64,000 nucleotides of DNA. Origin: Isotricha intestinalis. Lineage: Eukaryota > Ciliophora > Litostomatea > Vestibuliferida > Isotrichidae. The position numbers and the translations under genes were made by a program. The notes beneath the pieces were generated by a model, which was not told where the DNA came from, did not search any database, and worked only from the letters and a program-made list of their open reading frames with translations. Every line of letters starts with the position of its first letter. The first letter of the stretch is position 1. This document shows, one piece after another, positions 10,960 to 20,703 of this stretch. The DNA is taken from the NCBI GenBank assembly GCA_023807065.1, contig JAJJLU010000333.1, forward strand, positions 41,056-105,055, written 5' to 3'.

Positions 10960-12090
10960 TTATATTTTAAATTTAATCATAATTATTAATTCGAAGAAAA
11001 TACCTATAAATAATATATAAAATAAATATTTTAAAATTGAATTTATTTGAATATATCTTCCTTTATCTTTAGTTGATAAAAATACATCATTACTATAAAA
11101 TGTAATTATCTTTTTATCATAATCAAATTTTGATATATATGATATTAAAAAATCCCATCCTAAAACCCATTCATTATCGTCTTCTTTATTAATATCAATA
11201 TTTAAATTAAGAAAAACAATTTTTGAATTGTTTTTATTAATTGTTCCAATAAATAAATTTTCTAGATTTAAAATAAGACAAAAATTATAAAATTCAAAAT
11301 TAATTTTTGGTAAATTTGAAATAATTTCTTTTTTACAAAAAATTTTTTTATTGTTAAATATGCTTTTATAAAAACAATCACCTTTTTTATATAAATTTTT
11401 TAGAACAGTATTATTAATAAATAATAATATTTCTAAAGGAATTACTGTTTTCATTCTCTCAACAGCAAAAGTAACAATTTGATTATGAAAAGATTTATTA
11501 TAAAAATTTTCAATATATATTTTATTCACTTTACAACCCCATCTTCTTGATTTATTATTTATAATAATAGGACATTTAACTTTATTTTTCCTTAAAATAA
11601 TACTTTTAGGAATTTCCCCAATGTAAAAATTACCATTTTTTTCTTTTGTTAATTCAGGTTCAAAACCATAAATTTTATTTTCTATTATATTATTATTTTT
11701 AAGTTGATTTAAAAAATTATTTCTTTCGTTATTAAAATAATATGATAATGCTAATGCATTATTAACATTATTCATATTTGATCTTTTTAAAATTGAATAA
11801 TATTCAAAATTAAATATTATATTGGCTATTGAAGCCTTTTCTAATTTTTTTTCACATGTTATACTTTCATTTCTTATTGTTATATTTGCTTTAGTAATAT
11901 TAATTTTTTTTTTAAATCGATTGTTTAATATTGTAAATTTACTATTTTGAGATATTATAAAAAATGATGAATGATTATGTGAAGATAGATTTAAATATGT
12001 TACTGCTTTCCCTGTTACTATTATTAAAGGAGCTTTTATTAGTTTGGAATTTATTAAACTATATAAGCAAAGAATAATTGAATGAATCAT
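10960..12090 (-). CDS. Pepsin-like (A1) aspartyl protease homologue lacking both catalytic Asp
   Basis: 376 residues. It has an N-terminal hydrophobic signal (about residues 1-17) and a C-terminal TM helix (LKYLFYILFIGIFFELIIMI). The C-terminal half follows the pepsin-family layout: RRWGCKVNKIYI, a segment where DSGTS is expected (TFAVERMKTVIPLEI), paired Cys, and EWVLGWDFLISYISKFDYD matching the I-L-G-D-x-F-L..Y-x-x-F-D signature. The first active-site region (SSFFIISQNSKFTIL) also lacks D-T-G/D-S-G. It is thus probably a membrane-anchored pseudoprotease. Fold assignment is by pattern only and moderately secure. Confidence 0.6.
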   Translation of the reverse strand: MIHSIILCLYSLINSKLIKAPLIIVTGKAVTYLNLSSHNHSSFFIISQNSKFTILNNRFKKKINITKANITIRNESITCEKKLEKASIANIIFNFEYYSILKRSNMNNVNNALALSYYFNNERNNFLNQLKNNNIIENKIYGFEPELTKEKNGNFYIGEIPKSIILRKNKVKCPIIINNKSRRWGCKVNKIYIENFYNKSFHNQIVTFAVERMKTVIPLEILLFINNTVLKNLYKKGDCFYKSIFNNKKIFCKKEIISNLPKINFEFYNFCLILNLENLFIGTINKNNSKIVFLNLNIDINKEDDNEWVLGWDFLISYISKFDYDKKIITFYSNDVFLSTKDKGRYIQINSILKYLFYILFIGIFFELIIMIKFKI

Positions 12091-12468
12091 TAAACAAAAT
12101 AAATTAATTTTTATAAAATTGCATTAATAGTGGTTTTGGAAAAAAGATATTATTTATTTAAAGAACAAAATATTTAACTTATATTAAACTTAAAAAAATA
12201 ATCAAATTAAAAAAAAGTGTTCTATTTCCATATAAATAAATTAATCATTTATTTTTACTTAGTTTTTAATTTTTTTATGTTTTTATTATATTTTTTGAGT
12301 AGAAAAGGTAAATGTAATTATTATGAATATATAATAGATTTTGTTTTGATTTTTTAAATTGAATGAAACTTTCTTTATAAAATTGAAAAAATTCATTAAT
12401 AAATTAATCAAAATTTTTTTCATATTATATATATAATCTAAATTATAAGTAAGACTTAATTTATATAA
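12091..12468. other. Intergenic spacer
   Basis: 378 nt between same-strand genes, with the 5' region of the protease-like gene. No recognisable element. Confidence 0.5.
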
Positions 12469-13526
12469 TTAATTTTGGATACTTTTTTCAATAATTAATT
12501 TAAATTCATCAAAAGTAAACTCATCATATTCAGTTTTATTTATTTCTTTTAATAATAATAAAATTATTTCTCTATTCTTAATATTTTCAAGTCCAATAAT
12601 TTCACTAATATCTTTTTCAGGTATTTTAATATTATTATTTAAATCAAATATTTTAAATGCATTTTTCAAATTTTCCTCGTTAAAAATTTCATTAATATTA
12701 ATAATTAATTTTACAATATCAAACAAAGAAAAAAAATCATTATTTAAATCATCAATTTTTAACTTATCATTACCTAATTTTTCAATTATATTAAATAATT
12801 CATTTTTAGAAATTTTACCATCTTTATTTACATTAACCGAATAAAAAGTATCTTTAATTTTAATTAATTCATCTTTATAACAATTACTATTACAAATTAA
12901 AAATAAAAATATAGATTTAAAAAATTTTGAATCACTTGATAAATAAATTGAAGAAGATAAAATTTCAGAATTATCAAGTTCAATTTCTTTATCAGTTTTA
13001 AAAAAAGAATGTTCTAAAGCATCTTTTGCACTAATTCTAAATTGTGGTTTATAAATAAAACATTTTTTCATTAAATCTTTTGCTTCAAAACTAATATTAC
13101 TAAATAATTTATTGTTAAAATTAAATTTCCCATTTATTATTTTATCATATGTTTCACTTTCATTTTCTCCTTTAAATGGAAATTCTCCAGTTAATAAATA
13201 ATACATTATTACTCCACAAGACCAAATATCACATTTTTCATTATAATTATTTTTTAAAATTTCAGGAGAGGAAAAATATATTGAATCTATTTTATCTTTG
13301 TAATTTGTTTTTTTTCTTTGATTAAATATATTACTAAAACCAAAATCACTTATTTTTGCATCATATTTTTCTATATTATGAATTAAATTTAAATTATTTG
13401 AAATACCATCTGTGCTAATATCCAATGATTTACAACTTATTATTTCACTTGAATAATTTAATTGATTATTATCCTTATTATCATTATTATTATCATTATT
13501 ATTATTATTATCATTGTTATTATCAC

Positions 13527-13575
<49 letters not shown>

Positions 13576-14292
13576 GTTATTATTATTATCTTCATTTTTT
13601 TTATTTAATTTTTCCAAATAAATTTCATTCATAAACTTATTTACTGTTGAATTATATCTTTGATATTCTCCATTAAAATATAAATTATTAGTAAATAATA
13701 AAACATTTTCAAATTTAATATCGCCATGAATAATTTCATTTAAATGTAAATAATTAACTCCAGAGAAAATATCTTTCATTATTTTTTTAACAATAATTTC
13801 AGGAAATTTCTTATATTGATTAATTAATTTATTTAAATTACCTTCGAAGCAAAATTTACTAATAAAAAAGAAATCATCTTCATCTCTATAAACTTGATTA
13901 ATTCTAGTAAGATTATGATAATTAATACTTTTTAAAACTTTAATTTCATGAATTAAATCATCTTCTTTAAAATTAATTTTTAATTGATTTTCATTAATAA
14001 CTTTCATATTTTTAATTTTACCAGTAATTTTATGTTTAATTTTAAACGTTTTACCATAAGTTCCAATACCAACTAAACCAATAATATCATAGTCATCATA
14101 AGGAGAACCATATTTAGAATTATTTATTAAAGAAGTTGTTTTTATTTCTATTGGACTTTCATTTCCTACTGATATTATATTATATGGACCATCCATTCTT
14201 CCTACAAATGCACTATGAAGAGTACTTGCTCTTGTCATATTATCTTCATACTTTTTTTCACCTTGAATACAACAATTGTGTAATAAACCCAT
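12469..14292 (-). CDS. Ca2+-dependent protein kinase-like (CDPK) with poly-Asn insert and HGD motif
   Basis: 607 residues from the ATG at 14292. I chose this start over the upstream one (14391) because MGLLHNCC is an ideal myristoylation plus palmitoylation signal, typical of CDPKs, while the upstream extension is a Lys/Asn run. Kinase domain about residues 67-440: Gly loop GLVGIGTYGKTF, Lys in NMKVI, catalytic loop HGDIKFENV (HRD has become HGD), DFGFSN and SSPEI. About 120 residues, including a long Asn/Asp run, are inserted between the catalytic loop and DFG, where about 18 is usual. The C-terminus has EF-hand-like segments; only one (NVNKDGKISKNE) keeps a good loop. Likely Ca2+-regulated and membrane-tethered. 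Confidence 0.85.
13528..13575. repeat. ATT/AAT trinucleotide microsatellite inside the CDPK gene
   Basis: About 16 uninterrupted ATT units (AAT on the coding strand) encode an Asn run; imperfect units continue on both sides (about 13470-13590). In frame, so length change would not break the gene. Confidence 0.9.
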
Positions 14293-14392
14293 TTTTGTTT
14301 TGTTATAATTTTTTATTTTTAATATACTTTGATTGTTATTTTTTTTATGTTTTTTTTCTTTTTTAAGATTTAATTTTCTTTTATTATTCAAA

Positions 14393-14867
14393 AATATTTT
14401 TTTTTTGTTATCCGTTGTTTTTATAAATTTATTTTTATTTATTAAATAATTTAATATTTACAATTATTTACAATATTCTATTTTTTAAAGAAAAATGATT
14501 TGGTTTTCAAAATTTAATAAAGTTCTTTTAAAATTTAATTCTTTTTTTTCAAAAGAATTATTTTTTATATCATAATTACCTAAAGTAGTAAATTAATTTA
14601 TTTTGTTTGTCTTATTTTATCAATTTATTTATAGATTCTTTTTCTGGATTTAAATTGATTTTTAAGGTTTTAATATTTAAATATTATCTAATTGAATTTT
14701 TATCAGAAATAATATATTAATTTTTTTGATTTTCATTTGATTCACATTTTCTAATATGTTTTTTTATTTATAAGAGTTATTTAAATAAATTATAATAAAA
14801 AATAAGTTAAATTTTTGTTTTTTTTTGAATGTTTATATTATTTTATATTAAGTGATTATTTATCAAA
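14393..14867. other. Intergenic spacer
   Basis: About 475 nt between same-strand genes. T-rich; holds the 5' region of the CDPK gene. No other feature recognised. Confidence 0.5.
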
Positions 14868-16172
14868 TTACTTTTCAAAGAAATCTTCGAAATCTTCAGG
14901 GTTATATATTTTGTAATTATTTGGATTTAAATTTGGAGGAACAGTATATGCCATTGTTTTAATTAAATTAAAAACTTTTTCTATTAATTGGGTGATTGGA
15001 TTTGAATCAAATTTATCGAAAATTTTTTTTATTCTTTTTAATGAGTTAATTGTATTATTGTAATTATATGAAAAATCAAAACATACATCAATCAAATCAT
15101 TTATCTCTTTTATAATTTCATCAACTTTTATATTTAGAATCTGTTGTTTAATAACATGTTCAACTAAGACATAACTTACTTTGAAAGTAGAAATTAAATT
15201 TTTGACCTGTGTTTCATCAGTGGATATTTTATATAATTGAACTAATTTATCAATATAAAAATTAATTTGATCTTTTTGATAAAACTTAAAATAATTTTTT
15301 AAGAAATCATTTAAATATTTTTTTATTAAAGAAGCAACTTCATCAATATTTTGAATGTAATTTGGAACAACAAAATTTGGTGGAATTTTATCAATTAATA
15401 TTTTAATAATACTTGAAACACCTTCAAATTTAATTAAAATATTTGGAACTATTTCTTCTTTAATTATTTTAGTTAAATTTGTTTTTAATATTTCTGTTTT
15501 ATTTTTATTTTCCTTTTCAATATCTTCTTTATTTTCCTCAAAGTATTTAATAAATAATTCAATTTGATTTTTTAAATTTTGAATTAAGTTTTGTATTTCA
15601 TTTTTTATTGTTTCTACCTTTATTTTTTCAATGTCTTTTTGAAAATCTTGAAATTTTAGTTTAACTCCTTTAATTATATCTTTTTTCAAATTTTGAATTT
15701 TTAATATTAATCTTAAATTTAAGTATTCTTTATCTATTGTTCTAAATTGTTCAATTTTATTCTTATAATCAGGGAATATTTGCTTAGATATATTCATTAA
15801 AAATTCTTTATTATCAAATATAATTTCTACTATTTCACCTACTTTGTCTTCCAATTGTAATTTATCAAATTGAGAATTAATTTTATCATCAAATTGAGAA
15901 AGAGATATTTTTTGGAAATATATTTTTAGGTCTTCTATCACTTTTTCAAATTGTCTCAAATATTTATCATACTTTTTATATTCTATAAAATCTAAAGTGT
16001 TGGTAATAAATTTTTCTTTGCTTTCTCTTTCTGATTTAATTAATTTTTTGTAATATTCAAATATTTTTTTAACATTCTTATTTACATCAATGTTTGGAAC
16101 TTGCTGTAAAAAGCGTTTATTTAAAACAACTGATAATAGAAAGAAGATTAAATAAATCTTTAAAATTTTCAT
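14868..16172 (-). CDS. Secreted helical protein, unrecognised
   Basis: 434 residues. An N-terminal signal peptide (MKILKIYLIFFLLSVVLNK) is followed by an almost wholly helical, Lys/Glu/Ile-rich chain without TM segment or Cys clusters. Repeated amphipathic heptad-like segments suggest a helical bundle or coiled coil. The C-terminus ends in acidic/aromatic NPEDFEDFFEK. Family not recognised; probably a lumenal or secreted structural protein. Confidence 0.75.
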   Translation of the reverse strand: MKILKIYLIFFLLSVVLNKRFLQQVPNIDVNKNVKKIFEYYKKLIKSERESKEKFITNTLDFIEYKKYDKYLRQFEKVIEDLKIYFQKISLSQFDDKINSQFDKLQLEDKVGEIVEIIFDNKEFLMNISKQIFPDYKNKIEQFRTIDKEYLNLRLILKIQNLKKDIIKGVKLKFQDFQKDIEKIKVETIKNEIQNLIQNLKNQIELFIKYFEENKEDIEKENKNKTEILKTNLTKIIKEEIVPNILIKFEGVSSIIKILIDKIPPNFVVPNYIQNIDEVASLIKKYLNDFLKNYFKFYQKDQINFYIDKLVQLYKISTDETQVKNLISTFKVSYVLVEHVIKQQILNIKVDEIIKEINDLIDVCFDFSYNYNNTINSLKRIKKIFDKFDSNPITQLIEKVFNLIKTMAYTVPPNLNPNNYKIYNPEDFEDFFEK

Positions 16173-16201
16173 ATTATATTTATATTTATATTTATATTTA
16201 A
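16173..16201. repeat. Short (TTTATA)n tandem repeat
   Basis: About four to five copies of a TTTATA hexamer immediately upstream of the secreted-protein ATG. Simple-sequence repeat; regulatory meaning unknown. Confidence 0.6.
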
Positions 16202-16830
16202 TTAGATCTCATATATATATACATACATTCAATTAATTATTTTTTATATATAAAAGAAAAAATAAAATTTATTAAAATAAAATTTTAAAATATAAAACAA
16301 ATAAAAATACCTAAAAATAATGTATTAATTTAATTATTAAAAAAAAAATTTTAATTGTTCAATTTTATTAGATTTTTTTATATAAAAGAATATAATAAAT
16401 AATAAGTGTTTTCATTTTTTTTATATTGTTTTAAATTTTTTTAAAGTTTTCAATTTATAATCTGATTGATTTAATTTCCAAACCATTATTTAATATTTAT
16501 TTTAATTTAAATTAAAAAAAATTTTCTTTTATATGAAACATAAACTAATTTATTTAATGTATAATAAAAACCCTTAAAATAATATTAAATAAATGAAAGT
16601 TATTTTCATTTTTTATCCTTTTTCCTCAGAAATTTCATAAAATCATAAATTCAATTTCCTAATCCCTAATAAATATTTTAAAATTCCTATTATGTAATAA
16701 TATTAACTAAAATTAAAAAACTAAAAATTTTCATAATAAACAGATTAAAATTAATATTATTTTAAATAAATAATTAAATTCAATATCATACGAAATATTT
16801 AATAATTAATATTTATTTTTATTTCTCAAA
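16202..16830. other. Spacer between divergent genes
   Basis: About 630 nt carrying both 5' regions of the secreted-protein gene and the ERGIC-like gene. Strongly AT-rich; no RNA, ORF or motif I can support. Confidence 0.5.
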
Positions 16831-17864
16831 ATGTACGAAAAAAAGAAATTCTCAGATAAAATACGTTCTTTTGACATATATGGAAAGCTTCCAAGCAATT
16901 ATTTAAAGCCAACATTAGTAGGTGCAATATGTAAAAAATTAAATATATAACATTTTCAAAAACAGTAACTGTATTAACATTTCTAATTTCAATATATTTA
17001 TTCTTATTTGAATTTTCCAAATATTTTAAGACAATATCAACATCTCAATTATTAGTAGACACATCAAAAGGATCAAACCGTCTTAGAATAAATATAGATA
17101 TCACAATGCATCGTCTTCCTTGTTCAATATTATCATTAGATATAAGTGATTTTACAGGAGCACATACATCAAATGTGAAAGGTACATTAGAGAAGACAAG
17201 ATTAGATAAAGATGGAAATATAATAAAGAAAAATTCAGAGAAAATGGGAGAAGATAAAGAACATGAAGTAATTCAACCAAATATTGAAGAATTAAAAAAA
17301 TCATTAAATGATAAAGAAGGATGCAGATTAAAAGGAAGTATAAGTGTTTTAAGATTACCAGGAAATTTCCATGTTTCTTCACATGCCTTTTTTAATATTA
17401 TTAAAGAATTTAGAGCTAATGGAACTAATATTAATTTTGATATTACTCATACTGTTAATCATATTGCTTTTGGGGAAGAAAAAGATATTGAATTTATTAA
17501 AAAAGAATTTAATGATGGTATTATTACTCCTCTTGATAATATAAAAGGTGAAGATACTGGAGATAAAAAATTATTTGAATATTATTTAAAAATTGTTCCT
17601 ACTGAATATTATACTCTTGAAAATAATAGATATAGTGTTTTTCAATTTACTGCTATACAAAATAAAGTTGAAAGTAATATGATTCCTACTATTTTCTTTA
17701 GATATGATATTTCACCTATTTTAGTTAAGTTTTCTAAAAAAAATGCTGATAATTTTGATGGACTTATTAATATTTGTGCTATTATTGGAGGAATGTTTAC
17801 TATTGCTGGAATTTTAGATTCGGTCTTACTTAGAATTTTTAGTAAAAATACTAAAAATGATTAA
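16831..17864 (+). CDS. ERGIC/Erv41-Erv46 family ER-Golgi cargo receptor (2 exons)
   Basis: Two exons, 16831-16930 and 16966-17864, joined across a 35-nt intron to give 332 residues. The spliced N-terminus reads as the family does: IRSFDIYGKLPSNYLKPTL, then a TM helix (GAILTVLTFLISIYLF), then LLVDTSKG...LRINIDITMHRLPCS. A second TM near the C-terminus has the family signature (AIIGGMFTIAGILDSVL). These proteins cycle between ER and Golgi in COPII/COPI vesicles and help sort cargo. The intron placement restores TM1, without which the ORF would begin at an internal Met (17106). The lumenal domain is shorter than in animal ERGIC3. Confidence 0.9.
16931..16965 (+). other. 35-nt spliceosomal intron
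   Basis: GTAAAAAATT...AACAG, with an in-frame stop inside. Removing it restores the first transmembrane helix of the ERGIC-like protein (TLVGAI joined to LTVLTF). Confidence 0.85.
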
Positions 17865-18394
17865 TTATAAAGGATTAAATTGAATTTTTTTACTTTTTTT
17901 ATAATAAATTATTATTTCAATAAAAGCTATAAACTAATAATTCTTTTTTTTCTTCTTTTTTCTATTAAATATAATTATATTTGAATTTAATTAAATAGTT
18001 AGAATATTATTTCTCTTTTTTAATTGAAGTGATTAAATTACTTTTAGATTAGGAAGTTATGATTTTAATTTTCTTTAGTTCACTCTAAATTTAGTATACT
18101 TTATTGTTTTTTTTAAAATTATTTTTAGTAATTATTTACATGAAAAGAAATTGAAATTATGTTATTAATTATATATATGTATTTAACTAATTAATTTAAA
18201 TTAATTTTTTACTTTATTCATAATACTTTAATAAAATTTTCCTTTTTTTCCAAAAAATTCAAAAAAAATTCAAAATCTAAAAGTTTAAATTTTATTTTTG
18301 TTTAAATAATAATATTTTTTTTAAATTTTCAGTCAAATTTTTATAAATTATTTTTAATTAATATAATATTAAAAACAAAACCTAATCATAAAAT
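17865..18394. other. Intergenic spacer
   Basis: 530 nt between tandem plus-strand genes; AT-rich, nothing recognised. Confidence 0.5.
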
Positions 18395-20200
18395 ATGAAA
18401 AATTATTACCGAGCTTTTAATTCTTTTTCAGCAGAAAAAACAGAAATATCAACTCAAGTAACAAACACAAGTAAAAAAACAAATATAAATTTATTAAAAA
18501 ATAAAATTTATCCAAATCAAAAACTAATAAATAGAAATAATTACGATCTCACAAATTTTCATTTAGAAACATTAAGAACAGAAATTCATGAAAACATAAG
18601 ATATAAATTACTTTTAAATTCAGAAAAAAGAGAACCATTTCATTTACCAGTTTTTACAAATAGAAGAAATCCAAAAATAATAAAAAATAAAACAACTAAA
18701 TATAGTAATAATAATAAAATTCAATTTTATTATCCTGGAACATCATTAATAACTCTTTCAAATTGCATAAAAAATAAAAAAAAGAAAAAAAATAATTTTT
18801 CAACTACAATACAGAATAATTTAAATAAATTTAATTCAAAAAATAATAAAAGAATACATAAAAGAAATAATACATGTGATTTAATAAAGAATTTGAAATC
18901 AAAATCATATAGAAATCAAACTAGAGTAGAATCAATAACTGAATTTTTTAATAAAACTAAGAAAATGTCTTTTTCAAAATATATTAATCATCTTCAAAAA
19001 AAAGAAATAAATAAAATTAATGAAGGATTTGAAACTAAAATAAAATTATTTAATGTAGAAATTTTTCGTTTAAAAAGAATGATTTCTTTACTTAATTTAT
19101 ATATTGAAGATGAAAATAAATATTATAATTATTTAAAAAATATTTTAAAAAAAGAAAAAGAAATTTGTGATAATTTATTAGAAAAAAGAAATCAATCTTT
19201 AAATGAAACTTTTTTATTAAGACATAAATTAGGAACAATATTAAGAAAGTTTGAAAAAAGTTTTTATAATAAATTCTTTTTATTATGTGTTAAAAACGGA
19301 ACAAATCAAATTGAAAAATTTAATGAAGAAGATAAAATTGATTATTTAAAAGATAAAAATACTTTAGAACAATTATCTGATTTTTCTTTAATACAAAAAA
19401 AAATTAATATTGAAATTTCAAAAAATGAAAATTTAACAAATGAAGAACTTGAAATTTTAGTTTTTGGAAGAAAATTATTTGAAAAACCTTCTTTAATTTT
19501 TTCTTCTCCTGAAAAATTTAAAATTAAATTATCCTTATTTGAAAAAAAAATACAATTATCTCTTGATGAATATAATGAAAAACAAGATGAATTAGATGAT
19601 ATTAGGAAAGAATATATGGAAAAAATTAATTTAATAAAAGAAGATTTGAGAATAGATGATTTTTATAAAAATGAATTTATTAATAATGTTAATTTATTAA
19701 ATAAATTAAAATTAGAAAATAAATATTTAACTAATTATAAGAGAAATATACCAATGAAAAATAATGATAATAAAATATTAATAATCGAAGAAAAAATATT
19801 AGATATATATTATTCTATTAATAGTGTTTTTCCTATTTCGAAAAAAGATTATTTATTTGAAAAATATAATTGTGTTTCTTATTTAAAAGATATTGAAATC
19901 CTTATTAATAAATTGATTAAATTTAAAAAAGAGCAAATATTATATAATTATAATGCTTTTCAAATTGTACAGAAAAAAATTGATGAACAAAATAAAATTA
20001 AAAAAATAAAAGAGCTTAAAGAAAAAGCAGAAAATGATTTTAATTCAAAAATCAAAAAAGCATATATTAAATCAACTAAAATAATTATATTACCTCATAA
20101 AAAAGTACAAGATGATTATTATATCCATTTAACTAAGAAAAAAAATGAAGAAAAAAAATCTAAAAAACAAAAATATAGAATCTCCTTCACATATGAATAA
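18395..20200 (+). CDS. Coiled-coil protein, possibly cilium-associated (DUF4200-like)
   Basis: 601 residues. The first ~190 residues are basic, Asn/Lys/Thr-rich and probably disordered; the rest is charged coiled coil. The segment FSSPEKFKIKLSLFEKKIQ followed by a long helix resembles the F-x-x-P-x-x-x-x-x-x-x-x-x-E pattern in DUF4200 axonemal coiled-coil proteins (CFAP100/CCDC37 group); this is a weak match. It appears paralogous to the gene at 57522-59454: both have a basic N-terminus, the FS(S/N)P(E/D) segment, and a similar C-terminal region with LP(H/Y)KK. The downstream neighbour is VFL3/CCDC61. Confidence 0.7.
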   Translation: MKNYYRAFNSFSAEKTEISTQVTNTSKKTNINLLKNKIYPNQKLINRNNYDLTNFHLETLRTEIHENIRYKLLLNSEKREPFHLPVFTNRRNPKIIKNKTTKYSNNNKIQFYYPGTSLITLSNCIKNKKKKKNNFSTTIQNNLNKFNSKNNKRIHKRNNTCDLIKNLKSKSYRNQTRVESITEFFNKTKKMSFSKYINHLQKKEINKINEGFETKIKLFNVEIFRLKRMISLLNLYIEDENKYYNYLKNILKKEKEICDNLLEKRNQSLNETFLLRHKLGTILRKFEKSFYNKFFLLCVKNGTNQIEKFNEEDKIDYLKDKNTLEQLSDFSLIQKKINIEISKNENLTNEELEILVFGRKLFEKPSLIFSSPEKFKIKLSLFEKKIQLSLDEYNEKQDELDDIRKEYMEKINLIKEDLRIDDFYKNEFINNVNLLNKLKLENKYLTNYKRNIPMKNNDNKILIIEEKILDIYYSINSVFPISKKDYLFEKYNCVSYLKDIEILINKLIKFKKEQILYNYNAFQIVQKKIDEQNKIKKIKELKEKAENDFNSKIKKAYIKSTKIIILPHKKVQDDYYIHLTKKKNEEKKSKKQKYRISFTYE

Positions 20201-20703
20201 ATAATTAATTATTAAGAAAATAAAATTCCTAGAAAAAAGATATTTAAACATCGTAAAATTATATTAGACATTTAAAGATAATATTTTTATATATTTAATA
20301 ATTGAAACAAAAAGTAAAAGTAAATAAGATATATATTATAATAATTTTTATTTATTAAAGAAATTGATAGATTTAAACTGAATAAATAATGTAAATAACA
20401 AAAAAGAATGATATTGTTTTAAAAAATAAAAAAATAATTTCTTTTCCAACTTTTTATGGTTTTAAGATACCTAAACCATCAATATCCCTCATTTCTTCTC
20501 TTCTCTTTATTTATTTCAACATCTACAATTCAAAATGATTAATTAAAATAAGTTCAATTCATTTAAATCATCTATAAACAAAATCAGTATAATCATTCTA
20601 ATGACAAAATTTATGTTTGTATAAAGAAATAATTATTAAAAATTAATTTAAAATATTTGATTAAAAAAATTATAATTACCTAAAATAAATTTAAATAATT
20701 TAA
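20201..20703. other. Intergenic spacer with possible relic
   Basis: 503 nt. On the minus strand, about 20373-20520, a frame reads MRDIDGLGILKP, stop, KVGKEIIFLFFKTISFFF and on to TAA. This may be a decayed coding fragment or chance; low weight. Confidence 0.3.

Noticed and set aside
16173..16201. TTTATA repeat as telomere-like sequence
   Set aside because: Too short and lacks the G-rich strand of ciliate telomeres; simple AT repeat.
16826..17020. Minus-strand ORF over the first exon and intron of the ERGIC-like gene
   Set aside because: The plus-strand spliced reading matches a known family; the minus frame has no features.
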